Assembly (NCBI GenBank): GCA_965247965.1
Contig: OZ252053.1
Location: 868,001 to 932,000 of the forward strand
Direction of reading: 5' to 3'
DNA from: UBA7328 sp965247965
Lineage (GTDB): Bacteria; Bacteroidota; Bacteroidia; Chitinophagales; Saprospiraceae
DNA length: 64,000 nucleotides
Shown here in pieces: positions 8,145 to 17,998 of the stretch. Under the pieces are notes generated by a model. That model ran no database searches. It was not told the DNA's origin and saw only the letters and a list, made by a program, of their open reading frames with translations. Each line of letters opens with the position of its first letter. Within the stretch, counting starts at the first letter, position 1. The position numbers and the translations under genes are program-made.

Positions 8145-8545
8145 TTATTTCATCATTTTGGTCGACCAATTGCCATCAGCCCCAATGGTGTTGATGCTGT
8201 AAAGACCACTGACATCGCCATTCTTGTCAAAGTCAACGATACCGGAAGCGCCTTGATAGTTGATGTCTTTACCCGCGGCGATGGCTGCTTTTGCTTTTGC
8301 CCATTCACCAGGGCGGATCACGACACCCGGCCCCCGGGAGACAGCATGCAGCGCAGCGGAAATTTTACTACGATCTGTAGAACCGGCTTTTTCAATGGCC
8401 AGCGCAATCAGGAAGGCGGCATCATACCCATTGGCGACATACGGTGCCCTGGGATCCCCCCCTTTTGCTGAGAACGCTTCAGCAAAGACCTTATATGAGG
8501 CATCGTCAAAATCCGAAGAAATGATGGCGCAAATGATGGCAACGG
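8145..8545 (-). pseudogene. Remnant of a branched-chain amino-acid ABC substrate-binding protein
   Basis: The minus strand reads FDDASYKVFAEAFSAKGG, then after a frame change in a G6 run (about 8460) DPRAPYVANGYDAAFLIALA, IEKAGSTDRSKISAALHAVS, RGPGVVIRPGEWAKAKAAIA and a final DKNGDVSGVYSINTIGADG, ending at a TAA (8145-8147). This is the C-terminal lobe of LivJ-type periplasmic binding proteins. The N-terminal two thirds and any signal peptide are missing. The plus-strand frames here are shadows of it. Confidence 0.7.
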
Positions 8546-8673
8546 ATATACGCTTGAAAGGGTAGGGGTTGAGCTGTTTTGTATCGGGTTTTCCGCTAGG
8601 CGTCTACGAAGTTAATTTTTATCCGTTGCACGCAGGTTTTTCGCAAGTTGACGTATCCTTTCTTGCATTTGGC

Positions 8674-8750
8674 CATTTTCCCTTGTGGTTCAATGAAAAA
8701 ATTGTAATCTTTGAGGAGTTATGAGGAAAACTATAGAATTACTTGTTGTA
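8674..8750. repeat. attC-like repeat, copy D (core only)
   Basis: ATTTTCCCTTGTGGTTCAAT to ACTTGTTGTAG. It matches copies B and C over the core but lacks the GTTATGCAGGTAAC left part. The rest of 8560-9037 contains no gene I can identify. Confidence 0.5.
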
Positions 8751-9037
8751 GTGCGACACGAAGTCGCATGATTGGGCTACTTACTTAAGATGGAACAACT
8801 GAAGGAGTCGCCACGTTAAGATTCATAGCGCCTTTGTCTGGGCGATCTCGTCATCCTCGCGAATGCAGCAATCCACTGGGCTAGTGACCAGGGCATTGAT
8901 CTACCCTCGATACCGGCAGGGGTGCCGGCGCACTCAAGTCCGGTATGGTACATCATATGAGTGTTGATAGTTTATGATATTTTTTATCTGTCCCATCTTA
9001 AATGGATAACCAATACCAACAAATAAGAAGGAGAAAT

Positions 9038-10228
9038 ATGGATCTTTCGTATGGAGAAGAATATGATGTTTTTCGTTCTGAAATGCGGTCATTCCTTGAG
9101 AAGCATAAAGCAGAATCTCCCCGGGAGCGAGAGATTTCTTCTCAACAAGCACTCGATTGGCAGGCTCTTTTAATTGAGCATGGCTACACAGCCCGTACGA
9201 TCCCTAAAGAGTACGGCGGTTATGGTGCAGAACCTGATGTTTTAAAGAGCCGCATCATTTCTGAAGAGTTCGCCAATGCCCAAGTACGTGGGGGCTTAGG
9301 TGGGCAGGGAGTTGGCATGTTGGTACCAACACTATTAGAGCTAGGTACTGAAGAACAAAAAAAACAATTCATCAAGCCAACGATCCAAGGGAAAATGATC
9401 TGGTGTCAGGGGTACTCAGAACCGAATGCGGGCAGTGATCTGGCCAGCCTGAAAACCAGTGGGGTGTTGGATGGAGATGTGTGGGTTGTCAATGGTCAGA
9501 AAATCTGGACAAGTACTGCTCATATTGCGGATTGGATTTTTTGTTTGGTTCGCACAGAACCCCAGGCTGCAAAACACAAAGGGATTTCGTTTCTTCTCTT
9601 CAAAATGGATACCCCTGGAATCGAAATCCGTCCCTTAGTGGACATGACAGGAGCTCACAACTTTAATGAAACTTTTTTTACCGATGTGAAAGTCCCTAAA
9701 GATCAAATTGTCGGTGAACGAGGACAGGGGTGGTTCGTGGCCAATAGCATATTGGGACACGAACGAGAAGGGCTCGGCGATCCAAACACCATGCTCACCC
9801 GCTTCAATGCATTGGTTGATTTGATGAAGACTGAAACGATCAATGGCGAACGGTTAATAGAACACCCCACCTACCGTGATCGCTTGATGAAAATTCAAGG
9901 CAGGCTAATGGCCTTGCGATTCAATGATATGCGAATTCTTTCGGGCAACATCAACAAGAAGAAAGAAACTCTTCCTCGAATGATCGTGAAACTTCAGGGA
10001 ACGGAGTTGCGTCATGATCTAGAAGCACTGGCTATTGATGCCATGGGAGAAGTGGGGCTTTCCTACGGAGAAGGTGCTTACTTACGAAATCAAGGGAGCT
10101 GGCAATATCAGTATATGTTCTATCTTGGTGTGATCATTGCTGGAGGCACTTCTCAGATTCAAAAAAATATTATCAGCGAACGGGGTTTAGGTATGCCTAG
10201 AGAACCCAGGTTCGAAACTAAAACCTAA
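9038..10228 (+). CDS. Acyl-CoA dehydrogenase, large-type subunit (pair 1)
   Basis: 396 residues from the ATG at 9038, preferred over an earlier ATG because AAGGAG lies 8 bases upstream. Full-length ACAD fold: QGYSEPNAGSDLASL (FAD/substrate region, about residue 124), IWTSTAHIADWIFCLVR, and C-terminal GGTSQIQKNIISERGLGMPR. The position that carries the catalytic Glu in medium-chain enzymes (EGTSQIQ) is Gly, so the base must lie elsewhere or in a partner subunit. It oxidises acyl-CoA to enoyl-CoA and passes electrons to ETF. First gene of an eight-gene operon; the next gene begins 15 bp later and encodes a shorter paralogue, as in heterotetrameric ACADs of steroid and branched-chain catabolism. 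Confidence 0.88.
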   Translation: MDLSYGEEYDVFRSEMRSFLEKHKAESPREREISSQQALDWQALLIEHGYTARTIPKEYGGYGAEPDVLKSRIISEEFANAQVRGGLGGQGVGMLVPTLLELGTEEQKKQFIKPTIQGKMIWCQGYSEPNAGSDLASLKTSGVLDGDVWVVNGQKIWTSTAHIADWIFCLVRTEPQAAKHKGISFLLFKMDTPGIEIRPLVDMTGAHNFNETFFTDVKVPKDQIVGERGQGWFVANSILGHEREGLGDPNTMLTRFNALVDLMKTETINGERLIEHPTYRDRLMKIQGRLMALRFNDMRILSGNINKKKETLPRMIVKLQGTELRHDLEALAIDAMGEVGLSYGEGAYLRNQGSWQYQYMFYLGVIIAGGTSQIQKNIISERGLGMPREPRFETKT

Positions 10229-10243
10229 CGATTGGATAGTATT

Positions 10244-11317
10244 ATGGATTTTGGTTTATCCGAAGAACAAAACCTGCTTCAAGAAAGTGTGAATCGTTTT
10301 TTGAAAGATCAGGTTCCGTTGGAAGAAATCCGTAAATTTGCTGACTCTGAAAATCAGGGTGATGCGATCTGGAAGGGACTCACTGAACTTGGTATCCCAT
10401 CCATATTGATTCCAGAGGCCAATGGTGGTGTGGGCTTATCCTGCATGGACGCTGCTCTTGTTGCAGAGTGCCTGGGGTTTCATGCCACACCAGCCCCTTT
10501 TCTTGGTACGGCAGTGATGACCCCCATTGCCTTAAGAGCATCTGGAAAGGGAGAAGAAACTCTGTCGGCAATCGCAACAGATGAATATCGAGTGGGCATT
10601 GCCTTTAGTGAGGCAATCGATGCTAGAGCAGGAGCAAGCGTGCAATGGAATGGGACAACACTCAATGGCAAATCAATTTTTGTGATCGATTTTGTTGCAG
10701 ATTCCTATCTGGTTGCTACTGCTGACAAAAAAATTCTGTTAGTCCAAGCAGAAGCTCAGGGGCTGGAAAAACAAATATTAACCACCATCGATCGAACTCG
10801 TATTACTGGAGAGCTGCAATATAATAATACTCCTGCTGAATTGATTAGTGAGGATCCGAGCGTCTTTTATCAAACTTTGGATGCCGGTAGAGTGATGCTC
10901 GCTGCAGACACGCTTGGTGCAGCTCAAAGTATGTTGAATCAAGCAGTGGCTTATGCAATGCAGCGGAAACAATTCAATCGGTTGATTGCTTCATTTCAGG
11001 CAGTCAAGCACATGTGTGCTGAAATGACAGCCAGCCTGGAACCTTGTCGGTCTATGGTTTGGTATGCAGGTCATGCTCTTGAAAATGTACCAGAAGAGAG
11101 TAGGGTTACTGCCTGTCATGCCAAAGCTCATCTTTCTGAAGTGGGGCAATTTGTTGCTAAAACAGCGACAGAAGTGCATGGAGGGATGGGATTTACCGAC
11201 CTTCTTGGATTGCATTACTGGTTCAAACGGATTGGGTTTAATAGGCAGATGTTAGGTGCTCCTGAATTAGTCCGAGAGGAAGCGGCTCAGATCCAAAATC
11301 TGAGCGTTGCTTCTTAA
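10244..11317 (+). CDS. Acyl-CoA dehydrogenase, small-type subunit (pair 1)
   Basis: 357 residues, ATG at 10244 (MDFGLSEEQNLLQESVNRFL). It has the ACAD helical N-domain, a divergent middle beta-domain without the SEPxAGSD motif, and the C-terminal helices with RKQFNRLIASFQAVKHMCAEM and HGGMGFTDLLGLHYWFKR. The weak flavin/substrate loop and shorter length fit the partner subunit of a heteromeric ACAD. It lies 15 bp downstream of the large-type gene, so the pair is probably co-translated. An independent homomeric enzyme is possible but less likely. Confidence 0.82.
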   Translation: MDFGLSEEQNLLQESVNRFLKDQVPLEEIRKFADSENQGDAIWKGLTELGIPSILIPEANGGVGLSCMDAALVAECLGFHATPAPFLGTAVMTPIALRASGKGEETLSAIATDEYRVGIAFSEAIDARAGASVQWNGTTLNGKSIFVIDFVADSYLVATADKKILLVQAEAQGLEKQILTTIDRTRITGELQYNNTPAELISEDPSVFYQTLDAGRVMLAADTLGAAQSMLNQAVAYAMQRKQFNRLIASFQAVKHMCAEMTASLEPCRSMVWYAGHALENVPEESRVTACHAKAHLSEVGQFVAKTATEVHGGMGFTDLLGLHYWFKRIGFNRQMLGAPELVREEAAQIQNLSVAS

Positions 11318-11362
11318 ATAGTTTTCCTATCTCCAACTTTATACTTTAAAAAAGAGATTCTC

Positions 11363-13141
11363 ATGACTGAAGTAATAAAAATAGCAAACTGTAGTGGTTA
11401 TTATGGTGACAAATTATCTGCTGCCAAAGAAATGGTGGAGGGTGGTCCCATTGACGTCTTAACCGGAGACTATCTAGCTGAGTTGACGATGACAATCCTC
11501 TACAATCAAAAACAAACACGGAGCACTGGTGGGTATGTAGGCACCTTCTTGAAACAAGTGAAAGATGTGCTAGTGACTTGTTTGGAAAAAAAGATCAAGA
11601 TCGTCACAAATGCTGGGGGATTAAACCCTTCAGGGATGGCCGAAGCAATTGAAAATATTGCCTTAGAATTAGGAGTCAACGCAAAGGTCGCCTACATTGA
11701 TGGTGATGACTTACTGCCTCGAATTGACCAATTGCAGAGGCAAGGAGAAGCTTTCACCAATATGGATCGGGGCAACCCTCTAAGCGATACAGAAAACGAG
11801 ATTGTAACGGCAAACGCCTATCTGGGGGCATGGGGTATTAAAGAAGCTCTGGACCAAGGTGCAGATGTGGTGGTTTGTCCAAGAGTGACTGATGCTGCCG
11901 TTGTTATGGGGCCGGCAGCCTGGAAATTCAACTGGAATCGAAATGATTATGATGCTCTCGCTGGTGCCTTGGCTGCGGGACACATTGTAGAATGTGGGGC
12001 ACAAGCCACTGGTGGCAACTATTCTTTTTTCCAAGAAGTTCCCAGTTTTCATAATGTCGGATATCCGATTGCTGAGATTGAACGTGATGGTAGTTTTACC
12101 ATTGCCAAACACCCTGGAACAGGTGGGTTAGTGTCTGTCGGCACAGTGAAAGCACAATTACTTTATGAAATTTCCTCACCTGCTTATTTGAGTCCCGATG
12201 TGATTGCTCACTTTGATACTCTAAAAATAGAACAGAAGGGCGATGATCGAGTTTATGTTAGTGAGTGTCGAGGGTCTTCTCCGCCCCCTTCTCACAAAGT
12301 CTGTATCAATACTCTGGGAGGCTTTCGAACTGGGATGGATCTGATTCTCACGGGGCTTGATATTGAAGAAAAAGCCAAAGTTTTCACTGAAACTTTTTTT
12401 CAGTCAATTGGGGGCAAAGAACAATTTGATGAGGTGAAAATTCAACTCATACGCACTGATCATGAAAATCCTAATTCTAACGAAGAAGCTTATGCCACAT
12501 TGAGAGTCAATGTGAAATCTCGTGATCAGAAATTAGTTGGTCGTCTTTTCTCTGCCAAAATGATTGAACTCGCCCTAGCAAATTACCCTGGTTTTTCCTC
12601 TAAAGATGGCCCTGTTGGAAATGGCGCCCCTTTCATTTCCTATTGGCCTGCCTTGATTGATAGTAAACATCTGGTCGAAAAGGTTCATTTGGGCGAAACC
12701 GTTGCAGAGATACTCCCAACCAATCAACTTGATTTAGAGCAGGTTAACTATAAAGTGAATCCTGCTAAGATCGTGGACCTGCCTAGTGGTAACCCGATTG
12801 AGATACCTTTTGGTCGAATATTTGGTACCCGCTCCGGTGATAAAGGGGGTTGTGCCAACCTGGGTATTTGGGCGAAAACAGGAGAAGGTTTCAGTTTTCT
12901 ACACCAGTTCTTAACGATTGAGAAGTTCAAAGAGTTACTACCTGATACCGCTGAATTTAAAATTGATCGTTATGAAATGTCGAATCTCAATGCACTTAAT
13001 TTCTATATTCATGGAATTTTAGGTGAGGGGGTGTCTTCTTCAACCAGAATCGATGGGCAAGCAAAAACCATGGGGGAGTACTTGCGATCTAAAACAATTA
13101 GCGTCCCTGCTGAACTAGCCAGTCAAGCTGGTTTAGCATAA
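11363..13141 (+). CDS. atuA: AtuA-family protein (DUF1446)
   Basis: 592 residues. N-terminal DUF1446 domain with ANCSGYYGDKLSAAKEMV, VLTGDYLAELTM and TNAGGLNPSGMAEAI. The C-terminal domain has FGTRSGDKGGCANLGIWAK. AtuA is the marker of the acyclic terpene utilisation (citronellol/geraniol) cluster of pseudomonads, and its biochemical role is not settled. Relatives also occur with biotin carboxylases in other acyl-CoA pathways. Here it lies directly upstream of the carboxylase alpha and beta genes (33-bp gap), the arrangement that links AtuA to the carboxylation step. Start at 11363 with AAAGAGA upstream. Confidence 0.85.
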   Translation: MTEVIKIANCSGYYGDKLSAAKEMVEGGPIDVLTGDYLAELTMTILYNQKQTRSTGGYVGTFLKQVKDVLVTCLEKKIKIVTNAGGLNPSGMAEAIENIALELGVNAKVAYIDGDDLLPRIDQLQRQGEAFTNMDRGNPLSDTENEIVTANAYLGAWGIKEALDQGADVVVCPRVTDAAVVMGPAAWKFNWNRNDYDALAGALAAGHIVECGAQATGGNYSFFQEVPSFHNVGYPIAEIERDGSFTIAKHPGTGGLVSVGTVKAQLLYEISSPAYLSPDVIAHFDTLKIEQKGDDRVYVSECRGSSPPPSHKVCINTLGGFRTGMDLILTGLDIEEKAKVFTETFFQSIGGKEQFDEVKIQLIRTDHENPNSNEEAYATLRVNVKSRDQKLVGRLFSAKMIELALANYPGFSSKDGPVGNGAPFISYWPALIDSKHLVEKVHLGETVAEILPTNQLDLEQVNYKVNPAKIVDLPSGNPIEIPFGRIFGTRSGDKGGCANLGIWAKTGEGFSFLHQFLTIEKFKELLPDTAEFKIDRYEMSNLNALNFYIHGILGEGVSSSTRIDGQAKTMGEYLRSKTISVPAELASQAGLA

Positions 13142-13174
13142 TCAAATTTTATAACCACTAGGAGTAAACCAATT

Positions 13175-15121
13175 GTGATATCAAAAATACTGATAGCAAA
13201 TCGGGGGGAGATAGCCTGCCGTATCATTGAAAGTGTGCAGTCTGCAGGATACGATGCGGTGGCCGTGCACAGCGAAGCCGATTCCGATGCCTTGTTTGTG
13301 AAATTGGCAGATGAATCAGTCAATTTAGGAGGCAATACTTCTACCGAATCCTATTTGGACATGGATAAGGTCATCAATGCCGCTAAGATAAGTGGCGCGG
13401 ATGCGATCCATCCTGGTTATGGATTTTTATCCGAAAACCCATTATTTTCTGCAAAATGCCAAGAGAATGAAATCATCTTTATTGGTCCGGCCCCTCATGC
13501 GATTGAAGTCATGGGAAATAAAGCAGAAGCCAAAAAACTAATGCAATCCATCATTCCCTGCATTCCTGGCTATGAAGGCACAGCGCAAGATAATGCCTCC
13601 TTGCTCAAGGCAGCTGAAACCATCGGATTTCCTTTGATGGTCAAAGCCGCCGCAGGTGGAGGAGGAAGAGGCATTCGTAAAGTAGACTATTTAAGTGATC
13701 TGGAAAGTGCCTTGGATACGGCACGTACGGAATCTAAAAACTCATTTGGCAGCGATGAACTGATTCTTGAAAAATCCATAGAAAATGCTCGACATATCGA
13801 AATACAAATCGTTGCAGATCAACATGGTGCGGTGATTCATCTATTCGAACGAGATTGTAGCGCCCAGCGACGACATCAAAAAGTAATTGAAGAAGCTCCT
13901 TCTCCTTTTATGACAGAGGAATTGCGAAAGGCAATGGGTGATGCTGCAGTCAAAGCGGCTAAAGCAGTGGAGTATCAAGGAGTGGGCACCGTTGAATTTC
14001 TTGTGGATGAGGAACGCAATTTCTACTTTCTTGAAATGAATACTCGGCTCCAGGTTGAGCACCCTGTAACTGAGATGATCACAGATATAGATCTGGTGGA
14101 CTGGCAACTGCAAATCGCTGTTGGTGACCCCTTACCATTGACTCAAGATGAAATCACAATAAATGGTCATTCGATAGAAGTTCGAATTTACGCTGAAGAT
14201 CCTGCCAAAGATTTTATGCCTCAAACGGGAACGATAAGAGTCTTTGAACCATCAGACGATGAAGGGGTGCGCACTGATTACGGAGTCCTTTCCGGCTCAG
14301 TCATCACACCTTATTACGACTCGATGTTGGCTAAGATAATCAGTTGGGGAAAGGATAGAGAAGAGGCCCGACGGCGATTGGTTCGCGCATTGAAAAAGAC
14401 CACCGTTTTAGGCCTCACTACGAACAAAACTTTTCTAGTGCAATTATTAGGTGAGCAGGAATTTATTGCAGGGGAGACAAAGACTTCATTTATTAGTGGT
14501 GAAATCCTTGAACGGGCCAACAAAGGTGTCGAGAAAATCGATTTAGCATTGGCTGCCGTGCTGTTGAATCAAAATTCTCATGCCTTAAATGGTTGGAGCA
14601 ATACAGAGCCTATGCTCAGAACGGAAAAAATTTTGGTGAGTGATAAAAAACATCTCGTTGCAACGTTACAAACAACAACGGGTTACGAGGTGACTGTTGA
14701 GGACCAAGTTTTTCAAATCGACAGGGTGAATGCCATTAACGGAGAGTTGTCCTATAACCTTAATGGTGTCATGCGAAGAGCTGCTTATTCAATTGTTGAG
14801 GATCAAATCAGTATCGATCTGGGTGAACGTGTGTCAAATATTCTGAGAACAACACATCACACTGCACAATCGGCTGATGCTGCAGGCAGCGGACAAGTGA
14901 AAGCCGCTACCGAAGGATTGGTGGTTGATATTTTGATTCAGCCTGGAGATAAGGTGGTTAAGGGAGACACCCTTGTTATTGTCGAGGCCATGAAAATGGA
15001 ACATCGCCATCTTGCTGATGGTGATGGAACTGTCGAAACCGTTGGCGTCGAAAGAGGTCAACAAGTAAAAAATCGCCAGCTTCTAGTGGCATTAAATTTA
15101 ACGGAGGGTGAAGGTGAGTGA
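13175..15121 (+). CDS. atuF: Biotin-dependent acyl-CoA carboxylase, alpha subunit
   Basis: 648 residues, GTG start with CTAGGAG upstream. Biotin carboxylase domain at the N-terminus: ANRGEIACRI, HPGYGFLSENP, the ATP-grasp glycine loop KAAAGGGGRGIRKV, ERDCSAQRRHQKVIEEAP and EMNTRLQVEHPVTEM. A BT-type linker follows, then a C-terminal biotinyl domain with VEAMKMEH; Lys607 is the biotinylation site. It carboxylates biotin using ATP and bicarbonate. Gene order and the AtuA neighbour favour a geranyl-CoA or methylcrotonyl-CoA type carboxylase. The atuF name is by context, since propionyl-CoA carboxylase alpha subunits look much the same. The stop overlaps the next start by 14 bp. Confidence 0.85.
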   Translation: MISKILIANRGEIACRIIESVQSAGYDAVAVHSEADSDALFVKLADESVNLGGNTSTESYLDMDKVINAAKISGADAIHPGYGFLSENPLFSAKCQENEIIFIGPAPHAIEVMGNKAEAKKLMQSIIPCIPGYEGTAQDNASLLKAAETIGFPLMVKAAAGGGGRGIRKVDYLSDLESALDTARTESKNSFGSDELILEKSIENARHIEIQIVADQHGAVIHLFERDCSAQRRHQKVIEEAPSPFMTEELRKAMGDAAVKAAKAVEYQGVGTVEFLVDEERNFYFLEMNTRLQVEHPVTEMITDIDLVDWQLQIAVGDPLPLTQDEITINGHSIEVRIYAEDPAKDFMPQTGTIRVFEPSDDEGVRTDYGVLSGSVITPYYDSMLAKIISWGKDREEARRRLVRALKKTTVLGLTTNKTFLVQLLGEQEFIAGETKTSFISGEILERANKGVEKIDLALAAVLLNQNSHALNGWSNTEPMLRTEKILVSDKKHLVATLQTTTGYEVTVEDQVFQIDRVNAINGELSYNLNGVMRRAAYSIVEDQISIDLGERVSNILRTTHHTAQSADAAGSGQVKAATEGLVVDILIQPGDKVVKGDTLVIVEAMKMEHRHLADGDGTVETVGVERGQQVKNRQLLVALNLTEGEGE

Positions 15122-16760
15122 ACTTGAAACAAAATTAGATGTCAATAGCCTTGCATTCAAAACGAATGTGGAATTTATGACAGCCTATGTGGAAAAAATT
15201 CGCATTGTTGAGCGCAATAGTCGTAAAAAAGAGGAAGGTTACCGAGAAAGGGCAGCCAAACGAGGTAAGTTATTACCACGAGAACGCCTGGCTCACCTAT
15301 TGGATCCAGGAGCACCATTCATTGAGTTGTCATCGATTGCTGGTTATCTAATGAATGATGATACAGATGGATCAACCGCAGGTGGTAATGTTATTGTCGG
15401 AATTGGTTTCGTTAGCGGTCGTCGCATCCTTTTTTGTGTCTGGAACTATGCGATCAAAGGTGGAACCATTAACTCTGCAACGACTCGTAAAAATCTAAGG
15501 ATGCAAGAAATCGCATTTGCTACGCGATTACCGATTGTTTCATTGAGTGAGAGTGGTGGTGGCAATCTGGCGGGTAAAGGCACTCCAGATCCTTGGGGGG
15601 TTCATGGATTTCTTGATGGCGGTCGTTTTTACTGTCAACAAGCAGAACTTTCTGCTGCTGGTATTCCACAAATAACCGTTGCCCATGGAAATGCTACTGC
15701 CGGTGGTGCTTATCAAGTCGCTCTTTCCGACTATGTCGTTTTGGTGCGCAAACAGACCCATCTTTTTTTAGCAGGGCCGCCTCTCCTCAAGGCAGCGACG
15801 GGAGAAGTTGCAGACCATGAAACGTTAGGAGGAGCAGAAATGCACGCTACTATTTCTCAGACTGGAGAGTATTTGGCAGAGAGTGATGCGGATGGAATTA
15901 GCAGGGCTCGAAAAATAGTGGCACAATTTCCTCCCGCTGCCGGTCGTGCGATTACTCCAGATGCTGCATCTAAAAATCCTCTTTATCCAGCCCATGAATT
16001 GCGAGGGATTGTTTCGGCAGATAAACGGATTCCTTATGATATGCGGGAGGTCATTATGAGAATTGTGGATGCCTCCCATTTTTTTGAATTTGAGCCTGTG
16101 ATGGACCCCCATACTTTATGTGGTCATGCTTATATTGGAGGGTGGCGTTGTGGCATCATCACCAATAATGGTCCAATCACACCGGAGGGCGCAAAAAAAG
16201 CGAGCCAGTTCCTACAGCTTTGTGATCAAACGAACACCCCGATGATTTTTCTGCACAATACCACTGGGTTCTTAGTGGGTGTGGAGGCAGAGCAAAGTGG
16301 TCAGGTCAAACATGGATCAAAAATGATTCAAGCTGTTGCTAATTTTAGACCACCTAAAATTACCATCATTGTCGGTAATTCCTATGGTGCAGGGAACTAC
16401 GCAATGTGTTCAAAGTCATTGAAACCCGCATTTGTATTCTCCTGGCCAACAGCAAGACAAGCGGTGATGGGAGGGGCACAGGCTTCTGGGGTGATTCGTA
16501 TCATCGCTGAAGATAGAGCAGAAGCTACTGGACAAGAGATATCCAATGAACAACGAGAAAAAATGGAGAAGCACAGTAAAGTGCTCATTGAGGGGATGGA
16601 GCTCACCTCAGAAGCCATGTACTGTTCTTCAAGAATGATGGATGATGGTTTAATTGATCCTCTTGATACTCGCGAGATACTCATTTTCACTCTTGAGACT
16701 TGCAAAGAAACCGAACACCGAGGAACTATGGCAAATACATTTGGTGTTCAAAGACTGTAA
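15108..16760 (+). CDS. atuC: Acyl-CoA carboxylase, carboxyltransferase beta subunit
   Basis: 550 residues, GTG start overlapping the alpha-subunit end, which indicates translational coupling. Carboxyltransferase N-domain: RERLAHLLDPGAPFIELSSI, a GGGNLAGKGTPDPWG oxyanion region and ATAGGAYQVALSDY. The C-domain has ITNNGPITPEGAKKASQFLQ, FLHNTTGFLVG and VGNSYGAGNYAM. GGAEMHATISQTGEYLAESD resembles geranyl- and methylcrotonyl-CoA carboxylase beta subunits rather than propionyl-CoA ones. It transfers carboxyl from biotin to the gamma-carbon of an alpha,beta-unsaturated branched acyl-CoA. Substrate choice between geranyl and methylcrotonyl is open. Confidence 0.85.
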   Translation: MKVSELETKLDVNSLAFKTNVEFMTAYVEKIRIVERNSRKKEEGYRERAAKRGKLLPRERLAHLLDPGAPFIELSSIAGYLMNDDTDGSTAGGNVIVGIGFVSGRRILFCVWNYAIKGGTINSATTRKNLRMQEIAFATRLPIVSLSESGGGNLAGKGTPDPWGVHGFLDGGRFYCQQAELSAAGIPQITVAHGNATAGGAYQVALSDYVVLVRKQTHLFLAGPPLLKAATGEVADHETLGGAEMHATISQTGEYLAESDADGISRARKIVAQFPPAAGRAITPDAASKNPLYPAHELRGIVSADKRIPYDMREVIMRIVDASHFFEFEPVMDPHTLCGHAYIGGWRCGIITNNGPITPEGAKKASQFLQLCDQTNTPMIFLHNTTGFLVGVEAEQSGQVKHGSKMIQAVANFRPPKITIIVGNSYGAGNYAMCSKSLKPAFVFSWPTARQAVMGGAQASGVIRIIAEDRAEATGQEISNEQREKMEKHSKVLIEGMELTSEAMYCSSRMMDDGLIDPLDTREILIFTLETCKETEHRGTMANTFGVQRL

Positions 16761-16782
16761 ATAGAAAACTTGAGGTTAAAAC

Positions 16783-17985
16783 ATGAGCGAAAGTGCAACT
16801 GAATTAGAAGCGTTTAGAGCAGAAGTTTCTAACTGGCTAAAAGACAATACACCTAAAAATCCTAATTTTCTGCTTCCTGAATCGTTTATGGAGATAGGAA
16901 CAGATCAGCAATTTGAATTCCTCAGGAATTGGCAGCGTCAGGTTTATGAAGCAGGTTATCTCGGTATGGCCTGGCCAAAAGAATATGGCGGTGGTGGGAA
17001 ATCCCAGAATTTGCAGAATATAGTCAACGAAGAAATGGCTCGACAGCGGGTACCTTTTGTTCCCAATACCATTGGTTTGAGCTGGGCAGGTCCTCTGATA
17101 TTGCATCAAGGAACTGAAAAGGAAAAACAAAAGTATATTAAAAAAATCCTCAATGCGGAAGACATTTGGTGCCAGGGATTTTCAGAGCCAGATCATGGTT
17201 CAGATTTGGGAAATGTCCAGTGCAAAGCCCAAAGAGATGGTGATGATTATCGGATCAACGGATCAAAAATTTGGACCACTCTAGCAGCCTATGCTAAATA
17301 TATGATTCTCCTTGCTCGTACTTCTACAGATGGGAAAAACAAATATGCTGGTTTGAGTTATTTTCTCTCACCAATGAAAGTTCCTGGAATCGAAGTCCAG
17401 CCGATAAGAAAATTAACAGGCGAATTTGGATTCTGCCAAGTCTTTTTCGACAATGCGCGCATTCCATCGGATTGTATCATGGGTAAAGAAGGAGACGGCT
17501 GGCAAGTGGCCATGACCACATTGATGTTTGAACGAGGTGCAACCGGAGGACAAGCAGGTGGTTTGGCCATGATGGATCTCAATATAAATGATGTCTTAGA
17601 ACTAGCAAAACGAGCTAGACGCAATGGGAAACCAGCTTTGGATGATCCTTTGATTCGTGATGAATTGGTTCAATTATTAATAGAGGCTAGGGGCAATCAG
17701 TTGATGGTTGCAAGAGCTAATTTTCCTGCTTTAGTATCGGAAAGGCCCACAGCCATCGCCATGTCAGGAAAAGTCAGAAATACTGAATTAAAACGAAGAA
17801 TGACTCAATTTGCTCTGTCTATGCAAGGGGCAAATGGCAGTCGTTATGTCAGTGCCACTGCCGTGGATGGGGGCAAATGGCAGCGTTCCTATTTCAACTC
17901 TTTTTCAGCAACCATTGGTGGTGGGACGAGTCAGGTACAAAAAAATATTCTAGGCGAGCGAGTGCTCGGCCTAGCAAAAAGTTAA
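16783..17985 (+). CDS. Acyl-CoA dehydrogenase, large-type subunit (pair 2)
   Basis: 400 residues. Motifs in order: AWPKEYGGGGKSQNLQ, QGFSEPDHGSDLGNVQ (about residue 131), KIWTTLAAYAKYMILLART, and C-terminal IGGGTSQVQKNILGERVLGL. As in the first large-type gene, Gly replaces the medium-chain catalytic Glu in the GGTSQ loop. It begins 22 bp after the carboxylase beta gene and is followed 13 bp later by a small-type partner, repeating the layout of the first pair. A different chain-length or branch position for the second pair is inference. Confidence 0.88.
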   Translation: MSESATELEAFRAEVSNWLKDNTPKNPNFLLPESFMEIGTDQQFEFLRNWQRQVYEAGYLGMAWPKEYGGGGKSQNLQNIVNEEMARQRVPFVPNTIGLSWAGPLILHQGTEKEKQKYIKKILNAEDIWCQGFSEPDHGSDLGNVQCKAQRDGDDYRINGSKIWTTLAAYAKYMILLARTSTDGKNKYAGLSYFLSPMKVPGIEVQPIRKLTGEFGFCQVFFDNARIPSDCIMGKEGDGWQVAMTTLMFERGATGGQAGGLAMMDLNINDVLELAKRARRNGKPALDDPLIRDELVQLLIEARGNQLMVARANFPALVSERPTAIAMSGKVRNTELKRRMTQFALSMQGANGSRYVSATAVDGGKWQRSYFNSFSATIGGGTSQVQKNILGERVLGLAKS

Positions 17986-17998
17986 TTAGGAGATTTTG

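Noticed and set aside
8004..8565. Plus-strand frames of 155 and 101 codons
   Set aside because: They are antisense shadows of the LivJ-type remnant on the minus strand.
1391..8750. CRISPR array from the four repeats
   Set aside because: Only four copies, irregular spacing from about 100 bp to 5.6 kb, repeat length over 70 bp and no cas genes.
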